A DNA stretch of 37,125 nucleotides from an uncultured Bacteroides sp. (GTDB lineage: Bacteria > Bacteroidota > Bacteroidia > Bacteroidales > Bacteroidaceae), in NCBI GenBank assembly GCA_947074205.1, contig CAMTOQ010000031.1, positions 1 to 37,125 on the forward strand, in the 5' to 3' direction. The notes beneath the pieces are model-generated. The model searched no databases. It saw only the letters and a program-made list of their open reading frames with translations, and had not been told where the DNA came from. Of this stretch, positions 7,957-17,042 are shown in pieces; the first letter of the stretch is position 1, and each line of letters starts with the position of its first letter. A program made the translations under genes and the position numbers.

Positions 7957-8128
7957 GACCACCACTCTCTGGCTTTGATAGATCATACGAACCAAAACAC
8001 TCTCTTTAGTGTTTTAAGATATCAAGGAGCAAAAGATGTGAATCATCTATTTCTATAAAAAAAAGTTCATTCGCTCTATTCACCAATAGATAAACAATTT
8101 TCGAACGCGTGTATAAACATAATATTAG

Positions 8129-8165
8129 CCTTGTTTCATTGACTCCACTTGTCGATGAAACAAGG
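8129..8165 (+). repeat. 11-bp stem hairpin upstream of the CNNM gene
   Basis: CCTTGTTTCAT (8129-8139) pairs perfectly with ATGAAACAAGG (8155-8165), with a 15-nt loop. It lies 45-81 bases before the start codon and may be a 5' untranslated structure. Confidence 0.5.
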
Positions 8166-8209
8166 TGTTTTGTGTTACTTTATAGTATACATTTACTGTA
8201 TATTCACCT

Positions 8210-9496
8210 ATGAATGAAGTTATAATAATAGCAGCATTAATTCTGTTCAACGGAGTTTTGGCTATGTCAGAGATTGCATTAATCTCGGTCCGTAAATCGC
8301 ATCTAACAAATGATATGAAGCGAGGTAGTAAATCTGCACGTACTGCATTGAAATTGGCCAACGATCCCGATAAATTTCTATCCACCATACAGATTGGTAT
8401 CACTATTATTGGTATTTTAACTGGTATCTACTCTGGTAGTGTGCTGGCCGATAGTTTTTCTGAAAAACTTATTGCATGGGGTGTTTCTTCCAAGTTTTCC
8501 CATCCTTTGGCACAGACGGTAATCGTAGTTTTAGTCACCTATTTTACTTTAATATTTGGCGAGCTTGTTCCCAAAAGAATCGGTATGAGTGTAGCCGAGA
8601 AAGCCGCAAAAGCAGTAGCACGTCCTATGTATTTGTTGTCACTGGCTGCCTCTCCTTTTGTGTGGCTGCTAGCCAAGAGTACGGCTATCGTTTTTAACTT
8701 GTTGGGATTGAAATCGGATGAAACCAAGGTCACTGAGGCTGAAATTAAGTCTTTGATAGAAGAGGGTACTAAGGATGGCGAAGTGCAGGAAGTTGAACAA
8801 GACATTGTGGAGCGAGTATTTATATTGGGCGATTTAAAAGTGAGTACACTGATGACGCATCGTACTAATATTATATTCTTGGATACTAAGATGACTGTGT
8901 CCGAAATTCGTGAAGTATTACGCCAGGATCTTTACGAAATGTATCCGGTAGTGGAGGGCAATTTGGACTGTATCAAAGGTATAATCACTTTGAAAGAACT
9001 GATATTTAAATTAGACTCTGATGATTTAGATTTAAATAGTATCTGTATGCCCGCCGTATTCTTTCATGAAAATATGAATGTATATAAGGCTCTAGAATGC
9101 ATGAAGGAAAAGAAAATTTGTCAGGCATTGATTTGCGACGAATTCGGAGGCTGCCAAGGGCTTATATCTCTTAAAGATATTCTTGAAGGGTTAGTTGGGG
9201 CGCTCGAAGATAGTCATGGCGAACCTGATATTGTGAAACTGAAAGATGAAAGCGGATGGATGGTAGATGGGCAATGCACACTCTATGATTTCTTGACTTA
9301 TCATGAAATGGAGCATCTTTACTCTAATGCAAATAACTTTAATACTGTAGGAGGATTGCTGATTGAACATCTACAACGTATCCCTCAAAAAGGTGAATCA
9401 ATAGAGTGGGAGCTTTTCCGTTTTGAGGTGATTAGTATGGACGGAGTGCGCATAGACAAAATACTAGCTACTATTCAAGAAGATGAAGACTGCTAA
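8210..9496 (+). CDS. CNNM/CBS/CorC membrane protein (hemolysin family, HlyC/CorC-like)
   Basis: The 428-residue protein has the full CNNM architecture. An N-terminal DUF21/CNNM membrane domain spans about 1-180 (EIALISVRKSHL motif; helices around 60-80, 100-125 and 140-165). Two CBS repeats follow (about 195-315; STLMTHRTNIIFLD and CMPAVFFHENMNVYKAL), then a C-terminal CorC_HlyC transporter-associated domain (about 335-425). Family members are tied to Mg2+ or other divalent-ion transport and, in Bacteroidetes, to GldE-like proteins, so the precise substrate is uncertain. It appears monocistronic, preceded by a structured leader. Confidence 0.88.
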   Translation: MNEVIIIAALILFNGVLAMSEIALISVRKSHLTNDMKRGSKSARTALKLANDPDKFLSTIQIGITIIGILTGIYSGSVLADSFSEKLIAWGVSSKFSHPLAQTVIVVLVTYFTLIFGELVPKRIGMSVAEKAAKAVARPMYLLSLAASPFVWLLAKSTAIVFNLLGLKSDETKVTEAEIKSLIEEGTKDGEVQEVEQDIVERVFILGDLKVSTLMTHRTNIIFLDTKMTVSEIREVLRQDLYEMYPVVEGNLDCIKGIITLKELIFKLDSDDLDLNSICMPAVFFHENMNVYKALECMKEKKICQALICDEFGGCQGLISLKDILEGLVGALEDSHGEPDIVKLKDESGWMVDGQCTLYDFLTYHEMEHLYSNANNFNTVGGLLIEHLQRIPQKGESIEWELFRFEVISMDGVRIDKILATIQEDEDC

Positions 9497-9556
9497 CTTT
9501 CTTCGATAATAAGATCTTTGTCTAGGCATGCCAGTTATAGAAAACTTAGAGCTAGC

Positions 9557-9587
9557 TTGTTTAGTTCTCAAAAACAGTGTAAGTTTG
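9557..9587 (+). promoter_or_regulatory. Promoter of the thioesterase gene
   Basis: TTG at 9557-9559 is followed after 20 bp by TAAGTTTG (9580-9587), fitting the Bacteroides -33/-7 pattern. The ATG is at 9660, leaving a leader of about 65 nt. Confidence 0.6.
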
Positions 9588-9659
9588 CTGTAACAGAGTC
9601 TTAAATCGCTCTGAATTGTGATCTCTACGAATGGAAATTTATAAAAGAAACAACGACGT

Positions 9660-10151
9660 ATGAAAAAGATTATTAACCCATGGAAAGGTTTTGAAGGTTA
9701 TAACTGTTTTGGTTGTTCGCCCGACAATGAAGCGGGAGTGAAAATGGAGTTTTATGAAGATGAAGATGATATTGTGAGTATCTGGAAACCACGCTCTGAG
9801 TTTCAAGGATGGTTCAACACGCTTCATGGTGGCATACAAGCTGTTCTTCTAGATGAGATTTGTGGTTGGGTGGTGTTTAGGAAGCTACAAACAGCTGGCA
9901 TGACTTCTAAGATGGAAACACGCTATCGTAAAGCTGTCTGTACAAAAGACTCACATGTTGTGCTTCGCGCACGTATCAAGGAGATTAAACGCAACCTTGT
10001 ATTGATCGCTGCTGAACTGTATAACAAGGATGGTGAACTCTGCACCGAAGCCACTTGTACCTACTTCACTTTTCCACAAGAAAAAGCTCGCGAGGAGATG
10101 TTTTTTAAGAGTTGCGATGTAGAACCAGAAGAACTTTTACCTTTAATTTGA
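9660..10151 (+). CDS. PaaI/4HBT-type hotdog thioesterase
   Basis: The 163-residue protein has a hotdog fold. The conserved HGG of PaaI-like thioesterases is at residues 56-58 (WFNTLHGGIQAVLLDEICGW), followed by the long central helix and the METRYRKAV strand. The N-terminal FEGYNCFGCSPDNEAG motif is typical of a subgroup of small acyl-CoA thioesterases. It presumably hydrolyses acyl- or aryl-CoA thioesters in the cytoplasm, but the substrate cannot be read from sequence. It has its own promoter and stands directly upstream of the his leader region. Confidence 0.82.
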   Translation: MKKIINPWKGFEGYNCFGCSPDNEAGVKMEFYEDEDDIVSIWKPRSEFQGWFNTLHGGIQAVLLDEICGWVVFRKLQTAGMTSKMETRYRKAVCTKDSHVVLRARIKEIKRNLVLIAAELYNKDGELCTEATCTYFTFPQEKAREEMFFKSCDVEPEELLPLI

Positions 10152-10181
10152 AACTAAAAGGTTATATTTTGTGATAAATAT

Positions 10182-10212
10182 TTTGTGGTATCAAATCTAT
10201 AGTTTAAATTTG
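10182..10212 (+). promoter_or_regulatory. his operon promoter
   Basis: TTTG (10182-10185), a 19-bp spacer and TAAATTTG (10205-10212) give a textbook Bacteroides promoter. Transcription should start about 10217-10222, just before the leader peptide ATG at 10234. Confidence 0.75.
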
Positions 10213-10233
10213 TCGCATTGAAAAGAACTCAAT

Positions 10234-10278
10234 ATGAAGAAATCGTTTACATATCATCATCTTGCACCTAACGAATAA
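10234..10278 (+). CDS. hisL: his operon leader peptide
   Basis: A 14-codon frame encodes MKKSFTYHHLAPNE. It carries two adjacent His codons (10255-10260) and lies between a perfect promoter and a terminator hairpin, directly ahead of hisG. Its Pro-Asn codons overlap RNA segment 1 of the attenuator, so a ribosome stalled on the His codons would free segment 2. Two tandem His codons are few compared with the seven of the enterobacterial leader, which may make control less steep. It is too short to be found by ordinary gene callers. Confidence 0.68.
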   Translation: MKKSFTYHHLAPNE

Positions 10279-10350
10279 ACCGGTAGGCTAGGATGGATTG
10301 TATAGACAAATCAAATAAATGGAGGCTTACCGTTAGGTAGGCCTTTTTTG
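10266..10350 (+). promoter_or_regulatory. his attenuator (terminator / antiterminator)
   Basis: Segment 1 (10267-10273) can pair with segment 2 (10281-10287). Segment 2 (CGGTAGGCT, 10281-10289) can pair with segment 3 (10324-10332) as antiterminator. Segment 3 (AGGCTTAC, 10323-10330) pairs with segment 4 (10337-10344), followed by six T (10344-10349), as terminator. Segments 1 and 4 are also complementary (ACCTAACG with 10331-10338). Confidence 0.72.
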
Positions 10351-10397
10351 TTATCCGTAAAAATAATAATGTTTTAATACTTTCAAAGAAATCTACT

Positions 10398-11252
10398 ATG
10401 TTACTACGAATTGCAGTACAAGCCAAAGGTCGATTATTCGAAGAGACTATGGCAATTTTGGCTGAAGCCGATATCAAGTTGAGTGCTACGAAGCGTACGC
10501 TTTTAGTACAGTCGTCAAACTTCCCTGTGGAGGTCCTTTTCTTACGCGATGATGATATTCCTCAATCCGTAGCCACAGGTGTGGCCGATCTCGGCATAGT
10601 TGGCGAGAATGAGTATGTAGAAAAAGGTGAAGATGCCGAAATTATTAAGCGTTTGGGCTTTAGTAAATGCCGACTCTCATTAGCTATTCCTAAAGATATT
10701 GACTATCCGGGTGTGTCGTGGTTTAATGGTAAAAAGATTGCTACTTCCTATCCGGAAATACTCAATAAGTACATGTCGGAAAGGGGGATAGTGTCTGAGG
10801 TGCATGTCATTACAGGATCTGTGGAGGTGGCTCCCGGTATTGGGCTGGCCGATGCCATCTTTGATATTGTGAGTTCGGGTTCTACTTTAGTAAGCAATCG
10901 TTTGAGAGAAGTAGAAGTGGTACTTAAATCTGAAGCGCTACTTATTGGCAACAAAAATCTATCTCCGGAAAAGATTGAGATACTCAATGAACTATTATTT
11001 CGTCTGAATGCTGTGCAAACTGCCGAAGACAAGAAATATGTCTTGATGAATGCGCCTAAAGATAAACTAGAAGAAATTATCAACGTACTACCAGGTATGA
11101 AAAGTCCCACCGTGATGCCATTGGCTCAAGAGGGTTGGTGCTCGGTTCACACAGTGCTCGATCAGAAGCGCTTTTGGGAGATTATTGGTAGACTCAAAGC
11201 TTTGGGTGCCGAAGGTATTTTAGTTCTTCCTATCGAGAAAATGATCTTATAA
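10398..11252 (+). CDS. hisG: ATP phosphoribosyltransferase (long form)
   Basis: HisG catalyses the first step of histidine synthesis, ATP + PRPP to phosphoribosyl-ATP. The 284-residue length and C-terminal domain (about 210-284) show the long form, which carries its own ACT-like histidine feedback domain and does not need HisZ. The PRPP/phosphate-binding region reads GIGLADAIFDIVSSGSTL, and VADLGIVGENEYVEKG is also family-typical. It is first in the hisG-hisD-hisC-hisB operon, 48 bp after the attenuator T-run. Confidence 0.95.
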   Translation: MLLRIAVQAKGRLFEETMAILAEADIKLSATKRTLLVQSSNFPVEVLFLRDDDIPQSVATGVADLGIVGENEYVEKGEDAEIIKRLGFSKCRLSLAIPKDIDYPGVSWFNGKKIATSYPEILNKYMSERGIVSEVHVITGSVEVAPGIGLADAIFDIVSSGSTLVSNRLREVEVVLKSEALLIGNKNLSPEKIEILNELLFRLNAVQTAEDKKYVLMNAPKDKLEEIINVLPGMKSPTVMPLAQEGWCSVHTVLDQKRFWEIIGRLKALGAEGILVLPIEKMIL

Positions 11253-11269
11253 TAGCTAAGAATGTGTTT

Positions 11270-12562
11270 ATGGATATAATAAAATACCCCAGTAAAGAGC
11301 AGTGGGAGGAGTCTTTGAAACGTCCGGCGCTCGATACTACTTTCTTATTCGATAAGGTAGAGTCAATAATCAATAAGGTGTATACCGAAGGAGATAAGGC
11401 TGTTTTGGAGTTCGAAGCCCAGTTTGATAAGGTGCAACTCAGTAACCTTTTGGTTTCCAAAGAAGAAATGCAAGACGCTGAATCTTGTGTTGCTGATGAC
11501 TTGAAAGATGCCATTCGTTTAGCTCATAAAAATATAGAAACCTTCCACGCAGCACAGCGTTTCGAAGGTAAAAAGATAGAGACCTCTCCTGGAGTGGTGT
11601 GTTGGCAAAAGGCTGTAGCCATCGATAAGGTAGGACTCTATATTCCCGGTGGTACAGCACCGTTATTTTCTACCGTATTGATGTTGGCTGTACCGGCTAA
11701 AATTGCAGGATGTAGAGAAATAGTACTTTGTACACCGCCCAATGCGGCAGGAAAGGTTCATCCAGCCATTTTATTTGCAGCTAGCGTGGCAGGTGTAGAT
11801 AAGGTATTTAAGATTGGGGGTGTGCAAGCCATCGCTGCAATGGCCTATGGCACTGAAAGCGTACCGAAAGTCTATAAAATATTCGGTCCCGGCAATCAGT
11901 ATGTTACTGCCGCCAAGCAGATGGTGAGTTTGCGCGATGTAGCTATAGATATGCCCGCTGGTCCTTCTGAGGTGGAAGTCCTAGCCGACGAAACAGCCAA
12001 TCCTATATTTGTTGCAGCCGATTTGATTTCTCAAGCCGAGCATGGAGTGGATAGTCACTCTATATTGATTACTACGTCCGAAGCGCTTGTCGATAAAGTG
12101 AAGATAGAAGTCGATAGGCAATTGGCGCAGCTACCGCGTCGCGACATCGCGAGCAAGTCTTTGGAAAGTAGCAAGCTAATTGTTGTCAATAATATGGAAG
12201 AAGCTATCGAAATGACCAATCAATATGCTCCCGAACACTTAATAGTGCAGACGGGCAATTATATGGATGTGGCCGACAAGGTGATCAATGCGGGTTCGGT
12301 ATTTCTTGGTCCTTATTCGCCCGAAAGTGCGGGCGACTACGCCTCAGGCACTAATCACACCCTGCCTACCAATGGCTATGCGCATGCTTATAGTGGTGTA
12401 AGTCTTGATAGCTTTATTCGTAAAATCACTTTCCAGGAGCTGAGTAGCCAAGGCATTGCCAATATCGGTGCAGCAATCGAAGTGATGGCGCAAAATGAGT
12501 CTCTTTATGGTCATAGAAATGCAGTTAGTGTGCGTTTGGCAACCATCAAAACAGAAAAATAA
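11270..12562 (+). CDS. hisD: Histidinol dehydrogenase
   Basis: HisD performs the last two steps, oxidising L-histidinol to histidine with two NAD+. The 430-residue protein shows the zinc ligand pair Gln255/His258 ([13 protein letters not shown]), the [13 protein letters not shown] motif and the catalytic-region segment APEHLIVQT. The ATG at 11270 was preferred over a GTG two codons upstream. The gap after hisG is 17 bp, consistent with one transcript. Confidence 0.95.
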   Translation: MDIIKYPSKEQWEESLKRPALDTTFLFDKVESIINKVYTEGDKAVLEFEAQFDKVQLSNLLVSKEEMQDAESCVADDLKDAIRLAHKNIETFHAAQRFEGKKIETSPGVVCWQKAVAIDKVGLYIPGGTAPLFSTVLMLAVPAKIAGCREIVLCTPPNAAGKVHPAILFAASVAGVDKVFKIGGVQAIAAMAYGTESVPKVYKIFGPGNQYVTAAKQMVSLRDVAIDMPAGPSEVEVLADETANPIFVAADLISQAEHGVDSHSILITTSEALVDKVKIEVDRQLAQLPRRDIASKSLESSKLIVVNNMEEAIEMTNQYAPEHLIVQTGNYMDVADKVINAGSVFLGPYSPESAGDYASGTNHTLPTNGYAHAYSGVSLDSFIRKITFQELSSQGIANIGAAIEVMAQNESLYGHRNAVSVRLATIKTEK

Positions 12563-12585
12563 ATCAACCTGATTACGCTCTATTA

Positions 12586-13641
12586 ATGAAAACATTACAA
12601 GAACTAACGCGTCCTAATATATGGGCTTTGAAACCTTATTCATCGGCACGCGATGAGTACAAAGGTGTTGCTGCATCAGTATTTCTCGATGCTAATGAGT
12701 CGCCCTATAATTCGCCGCACAACCGATATCCCGATCCTTTACAATGGGACTTAAAGAAGAAACTCTCCAAGTTGAAACAGGTCAAGCCCGAACAAATCTT
12801 TTTAGGGAATGGTAGCGACGAAGCTATCGACTTGCTATTTCGTGCTTTTTGCGAACCAGCCAAAGATAATGTTGTTGCAATCGACCCTACCTACGGAATG
12901 TATCAGGTATGTGCCGATGTCAATAATGTAGAGTATCGCAAGGTTTTGCTCGATGAGAATTTTCAGTTTACTGCCGAGCAACTGTTGCTAGCAGCAGATG
13001 AACATACCAAGTTGATTTTCCTCTGTTCCCCTAACAACCCTACGGGCAACGATCTTGCTTCGGATGAGATTGTTAAGGTCTTGGAATCGTTCCAAGGACT
13101 TGTTGTTGTAGATGAGGCATATATTGATTTTTCGGACGTTGCTTCTTATGCCGGTAAACTGTCTGTTTATCCCAATCTGGTAGTTTTGCAGACCTTCTCA
13201 AAGGCTTGGGCATCGGCTGCTATTCGCTTGGGTATGGCTTTTGCCTCCGAAGAAATTATCAAAATACTGAATAAGATAAAGTATCCCTATAATATTAATA
13301 TGTTGACGCAGAAGCATGCTATAGATATGCTCCATCGCCACCATGAGATAGAGAAGTGGGTAAAGACTTTGAAGGAAGAGAAGCTGCGCTTCGAACAGGA
13401 ACTTTTGCAACTGCCTTGTGTGGAGCATATCTACCCGTCGGCTGCTAATTTCTTTTTAGCGCGCGTGGCCGATGCGGTAAAGATGTACAATTACCTTGTT
13501 AGCGAGGGCATCATTGTGCGCAATCGTCACACGATTTCGCTTTGCAGCAACTCTTTGCGTATCACGGTAGGGATGCGAAGTGAAAACAATAGTGTGGTGA
13601 AAGCACTGCAACAATATTCAGAAACGGAGGGACTATTATGA
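12586..13641 (+). CDS. hisC: Histidinol-phosphate aminotransferase
   Basis: This PLP enzyme (351 residues, fold type I) converts imidazole acetol-phosphate to histidinol-phosphate with glutamate as donor. Visible motifs are LDANESPY (33-41), SPNNPTGN (148-155), VVDEAYIDF (174-182) and the PLP lysine Lys206 in TFSKAWASA. It starts 23 bp after hisD and ends overlapping hisB by ATGA, indicating translational coupling. Confidence 0.95.
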   Translation: MKTLQELTRPNIWALKPYSSARDEYKGVAASVFLDANESPYNSPHNRYPDPLQWDLKKKLSKLKQVKPEQIFLGNGSDEAIDLLFRAFCEPAKDNVVAIDPTYGMYQVCADVNNVEYRKVLLDENFQFTAEQLLLAADEHTKLIFLCSPNNPTGNDLASDEIVKVLESFQGLVVVDEAYIDFSDVASYAGKLSVYPNLVVLQTFSKAWASAAIRLGMAFASEEIIKILNKIKYPYNINMLTQKHAIDMLHRHHEIEKWVKTLKEEKLRFEQELLQLPCVEHIYPSAANFFLARVADAVKMYNYLVSEGIIVRNRHTISLCSNSLRITVGMRSENNSVVKALQQYSETEGLL

Positions 13642-14759
13642 AGAAAGTTCTCTTTATAGATAGAGACGGCACCCTAGTGCTAGAGCCACCTATCGACTAT
13701 CAACTCGATGCATTCGAGAAATTAGTTTTCTATCCCAAGATGATGCGTAACCTTGCCTTTATCTGCGATAAGTTAGATTACGAGCTTGCTATGGTTACTA
13801 ATCAAGATGGTCTTGGTACCGATTCATTTCCCGAAGATACATTTTGGCCTACACACAACTTAGTGATGCAAACCCTAAAAGGGGAAGGAATTGAGTTCGA
13901 TGAAGTATTTATCGATCCTAGTTTACCCGAAGAGAATAGTCCCAATCGCAAACCTCGCACGGGGATGTTAGGCAAATATATCAATAATCCCGATTACGAT
14001 CTGGCTCATAGCTTTGTGTTAGGCGATAGAGTTACAGATGTAGAACTAGCTAAAAATCTTGGTTGCAAAGCGATACTGCTTCAGTCCGATACCTCAATTT
14101 TGAAAGATACGGGACTAGAAGACTTCTGTGTCTTGGCTACCACTGATTGGGATCGAATTGCTGATTATCTTTTTGCCGGAGAACGCAAGGCGGAAGTGCG
14201 TCGCACCACTAAAGAAACTGACATATATGTAGCTGTCGATCTTGATGGCAATGGCAGTTGTGATATATCCACGGGGCTAGGCTTCTTCGATCATATGCTA
14301 GAGCAGATTGGAAAACACTCCGGCATCAATCTAACCATAAAAGTAAGGGGTGATCTTGAAGTAGACGAACATCATACTATAGAAGATACAGCTATAGCCT
14401 TAGGTGAGTGTATCTTGCAGGCTTTGGGCAATAAACGAGGCATTGAGCGTTACGGTTTCTCTCTGCCGATGGATGATTGCCTTTGTCAGGTTTGCTTGGA
14501 TTTTGGTGGTCGTCCCTGGTTGGTTTGGGATGCTGAGTTCAACCGCGAAAAGATAGGAGATATGCCCACCGAGATGTTTCTTCACTTCTTTAAATCGTTA
14601 AGCGATGCCGCCAAGATGAATCTTAACATCAAAGCTGAGGGCCAAAACGAACACCATAAGATTGAAGGTATCTTTAAAGCGTTGGCTCGTGCTATAAAAA
14701 TGGCTATTAAACGTGATATCTATCACTACGAGCTCCCTTCGAGCAAAGGAATGCTATAA
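13638..14759 (+). CDS. hisB: Bifunctional histidinol-phosphatase / imidazoleglycerol-phosphate dehydratase
   Basis: The 373-residue fusion has an N-terminal HAD phosphatase (about 1-165; catalytic Asp8 and Asp10 in FIDRDGTL) and a C-terminal IGP dehydratase (about 178-373). The dehydratase metal motifs are [15 protein letters not shown] and [16 protein letters not shown]. The zinc loop of E. coli HisB-N (ICPH...C.CRKP) aligns with [15 protein letters not shown] here: all four zinc ligands are replaced, so this phosphatase domain should be zinc-free. It overlaps hisC by 4 bp and ends in a strong terminator; hisH, hisA, hisF and hisI are not in the window. Confidence 0.95.
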   Translation: MKKVLFIDRDGTLVLEPPIDYQLDAFEKLVFYPKMMRNLAFICDKLDYELAMVTNQDGLGTDSFPEDTFWPTHNLVMQTLKGEGIEFDEVFIDPSLPEENSPNRKPRTGMLGKYINNPDYDLAHSFVLGDRVTDVELAKNLGCKAILLQSDTSILKDTGLEDFCVLATTDWDRIADYLFAGERKAEVRRTTKETDIYVAVDLDGNGSCDISTGLGFFDHMLEQIGKHSGINLTIKVRGDLEVDEHHTIEDTAIALGECILQALGNKRGIERYGFSLPMDDCLCQVCLDFGGRPWLVWDAEFNREKIGDMPTEMFLHFFKSLSDAAKMNLNIKAEGQNEHHKIEGIFKALARAIKMAIKRDIYHYELPSSKGML

Positions 14760-14766
14760 TAATTAT

Positions 14767-14818
14767 AAAAGAAGTCAGCCTATTGGTGCATTGCTATCAA
14801 TAGGCTGACTTCTTTTTT
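14767..14818. terminator. Bidirectional terminator between hisB and nadE
   Basis: A 19-bp perfect stem (14767-14785 with 14798-14816) carries an A-run on its left and a T-run on its right, so it serves convergent hisB and nadE. Confidence 0.88.
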
Positions 14819-14842
14819 GTATCTGTTTATAAGGAATTGATC

Positions 14843-16771
14843 TTATAGTTTCTCAATCTCATCCAACCAAGCAGCTGAAGAAGCATCGCTAGGCATACGC
14901 CAATCACCGCGTGGGCTGATAGAAATTGTTCCCACCTTAGGTCCGTCGGGCAAGCAAGAACGTTTGAACTGCTGATTAAAGAAGCGGCGGAAGAATATGT
15001 ATAGCCACTTCTTAATAATCTCTGCCGAATAATCATTCCCGAATGCTCGTTGCGCTAACATATAAATCTTTGCAGGACGAAAACCAAAGCGTAAGAAGTA
15101 ATAGAGGAAGAAGTCGTGCAGCTCGTAAGGTCCCACAAGGTCTTCTGTTTTCTGCTTGATATTACCGTTTTCGTCGGCCGGTATCAGCTCAGGGCTGATT
15201 GGAGTGTCTACAATGTCGAGCAATGTGATGCGTGACTCTTCATCCATATCATTTTCTGCTACCCATTTCACTAAGTGCTTCACCAATGTTTTAGGGATGC
15301 TAGTGTTAACAGCATACATTGACATGTGGTCGCCATTGTAAGTAGCCCATCCCAGTGCCAGTTCAGAAAGATCCCCCGTGCCAATGACGAGTCCACCAGT
15401 TTGGTTGGCAACATCCATCAGAATCTGTGTTCTCTCTCTTGCTTGTGAGTTCTCATAAGTCACATCGTGTACACTTGGGTCATGGTCTATATCTTTGAAG
15501 TGTTGGTCAACTGCTGCCTTAATGCTAATTTCGCGTATAGTAATACCTAGCGATTTCATCAAGTTGATAGCATTATTATAAGTGCGTCCAGTAGTGCCAA
15601 ACCCAGGCATCGTTATACCGATAATACCTTTTCTTGAAAGCTTCAACTTATCAAAGGTGTGTACACACACCAGCAACGCGAGTGTAGAATCAAGCCCGCC
15701 CGATATGCCGACAACAGCACTTTTCGCATGAGTGTGAACCAATCGCTGTGCCAATCCCGAAACCTGAATAGCAAAGATGTCCTCACAGCGCTGATCCAAT
15801 GCAGGTCCACTTGGTACGAATGGGTGTCGGTCAAATGAGCGAGTCAATGAAAAGTTACTTTCTAAATTCTGATCTATCTTAATGCGGATAGCCTTTTGTA
15901 TATCTTTTATGCTTCCTTTATTTGCCGAAAAAGTAGTGTTCATTCGGCGTTCAGCCCTAAGTCTTTCTATATCAATCTCGCTTATTACCACTTGAGGCTC
16001 AAAATCGAATCTTTTGTTTTGAGAGAGAAGTGTACCATTTTCGTAAATCAAACCATTACCCGCAAATACTAAGTCGGTTGTCGATTCTCCGAATCCGCAA
16101 GAAGAGTAGATATATCCTGCTATGCATCTGGCCGATTGTTGGCTGAGTATGGAACATAGGTAGCGGTGCTTACCAATGCACTCGTTAGTAGCAGAAAGGT
16201 TAACAATAATCTCCGCACCTTGAAGTGATAAATAAGAACTTGGTGGGATAGGAGCCCATACATCTTCGCATATTTCGATGCCAAAAGTAGTGTCAGGCGT
16301 TTCAAAGAGTAGGTGGGTACCCATCTGAACTGTTTGTCCGCAAAGAGAAATTTCATTCTCCATTATATCATTGGCAGACGCAAACCAGCGAAGCTCATAA
16401 AACTCTTTATAGTTAGGTAGATATGTTTTAGGTACAATTCCCACGATGATGCCACTGTGTATCACAACTGCAGCATTTATTACGCTACCATTTACAGCTA
16501 TAGGCATCCCTATAATTGCTATAGTTTGCAGGCTAGCTGTATGGCTTAGCAATGTTTTTAATGATTTCTCAGCTTCTTCTAATAGCAATTGTTGCCCAAA
16601 CAGATCTCCACAAGTATAGGCAGTAATACTCATTTCAGGGAAAGCGATAATCTTCACTCCTTCATTCTCTGCATATCTCATTTGCTCTTCGATATGCACT
16701 ATATTATATCTACAGTCGGCTACTTTCACTTGCGGGATTGCAGCTGCTACTTTTATAAATCCATATTTCAT
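14843..16771 (-). CDS. nadE: Glutamine-dependent NAD+ synthetase
   Basis: The 642-residue two-domain enzyme makes NAD+ from nicotinate adenine dinucleotide, ATP and glutamine. The N-terminal nitrilase-type glutaminase (about 1-290) has the triad Glu46 (AFPEMS), Lys115 (VPKTYLPN) and Cys168 (IEICEDVW). The C-terminal synthetase has the PP-loop SGGLDS at 357-362, the GTGDLSELALGW motif and NTSIPKTLVKHLV. It is monocistronic and convergent with hisB. Its upstream region holds a TAnnTTTG box and a 7-3-7 palindrome that may be an operator. Confidence 0.96.
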   Translation of the reverse strand: MKYGFIKVAAAIPQVKVADCRYNIVHIEEQMRYAENEGVKIIAFPEMSITAYTCGDLFGQQLLLEEAEKSLKTLLSHTASLQTIAIIGMPIAVNGSVINAAVVIHSGIIVGIVPKTYLPNYKEFYELRWFASANDIMENEISLCGQTVQMGTHLLFETPDTTFGIEICEDVWAPIPPSSYLSLQGAEIIVNLSATNECIGKHRYLCSILSQQSARCIAGYIYSSCGFGESTTDLVFAGNGLIYENGTLLSQNKRFDFEPQVVISEIDIERLRAERRMNTTFSANKGSIKDIQKAIRIKIDQNLESNFSLTRSFDRHPFVPSGPALDQRCEDIFAIQVSGLAQRLVHTHAKSAVVGISGGLDSTLALLVCVHTFDKLKLSRKGIIGITMPGFGTTGRTYNNAINLMKSLGITIREISIKAAVDQHFKDIDHDPSVHDVTYENSQARERTQILMDVANQTGGLVIGTGDLSELALGWATYNGDHMSMYAVNTSIPKTLVKHLVKWVAENDMDEESRITLLDIVDTPISPELIPADENGNIKQKTEDLVGPYELHDFFLYYFLRFGFRPAKIYMLAQRAFGNDYSAEIIKKWLYIFFRRFFNQQFKRSCLPDGPKVGTISISPRGDWRMPSDASSAAWLDEIEKL

Positions 16772-16808
16772 TCTGATATCGCTTAAAATCTATACTATAT
16801 AATAGAAA

Positions 16809-16816
16809 CAAAATTA
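16809..16816 (-). promoter_or_regulatory. -7 box for nadE
   Basis: The minus strand reads TAATTTTG, an exact TAnnTTTG match, 38-45 bases before the nadE ATG. Confidence 0.55.
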
Positions 16817-16827
16817 GTCATTTAGTT

Positions 16828-16844
16828 TTGATAGTAGCTATCAA
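16828..16844. promoter_or_regulatory. Candidate operator palindrome upstream of nadE
   Basis: TTGATAG-TAG-CTATCAA is a perfect 7-bp inverted repeat with a 3-bp centre. It sits about 12 bp upstream of the nadE -7 box, across the -33 position, where a repressor would block transcription. The binding protein is unknown. Confidence 0.4.
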
Positions 16845-16963
16845 TCTATGATAAATCGATGAAATGCTCTTAAACTCACGGTTTGTGGTAATCCTTAATT
16901 TCTTTTGAGGCTTGTCAATGTTGTTCTAACTGAAACTTTTTTTTGAAAAAAATGAGGAAATAG

Positions 16964-16994
16964 TTTGGAGGTTAAATATTAACCCGTATATTTG
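16964..16994 (+). promoter_or_regulatory. Promoter of the perR-rubrerythrin operon
   Basis: TTTG (16964-16967), a 19-bp spacer and TATATTTG (16987-16994) fit the Bacteroides consensus exactly. The start site is expected near 17000. Confidence 0.75.
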
Positions 16995-17008
16995 CAATCA
17001 CAATAAAG

Positions 17009-17023
17009 TTGTAATCATTACAA
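17009..17023. promoter_or_regulatory. PerR/Fur-type operator
   Basis: TTGTAATCATTACAA is a perfect 7-1-7 palindrome differing from the Bacillus PerR box TTATAATNATTATAA at one symmetric position. It lies just downstream of the promoter, so PerR bound here would repress its own operon. Confidence 0.72.
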
Positions 17024-17042
17024 ACTTGTAAGTGTTGAAAGT

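Larger units (their letters stand above)
7885..8209. other. 325-bp intergenic region with three hairpins
   Basis: No gene of supported coding character is seen. It holds the terminator at 7911-7956, a perfect 8-bp hairpin AAAACACT/AGTGTTTT at 7994-8015, and an 11-bp hairpin at 8129-8165 close to the next gene. No exact TAnnTTTG box was found; TACATTTA at 8188-8195 is a one-mismatch match. Confidence 0.5.

Noticed and set aside
7908..8009. 33-codon frame overlapping the terminator after the tandem pair
   Set aside because: It is read through the terminator hairpin and looks like chance.
7994..8015. Perfect 8-bp hairpin AAAACACT/AGTGTTTT as a further member of the 22-bp palindrome arrays
   Set aside because: It is similar in form, but it lacks the shared end bases and has no neighbour at 22 or 44 bp.
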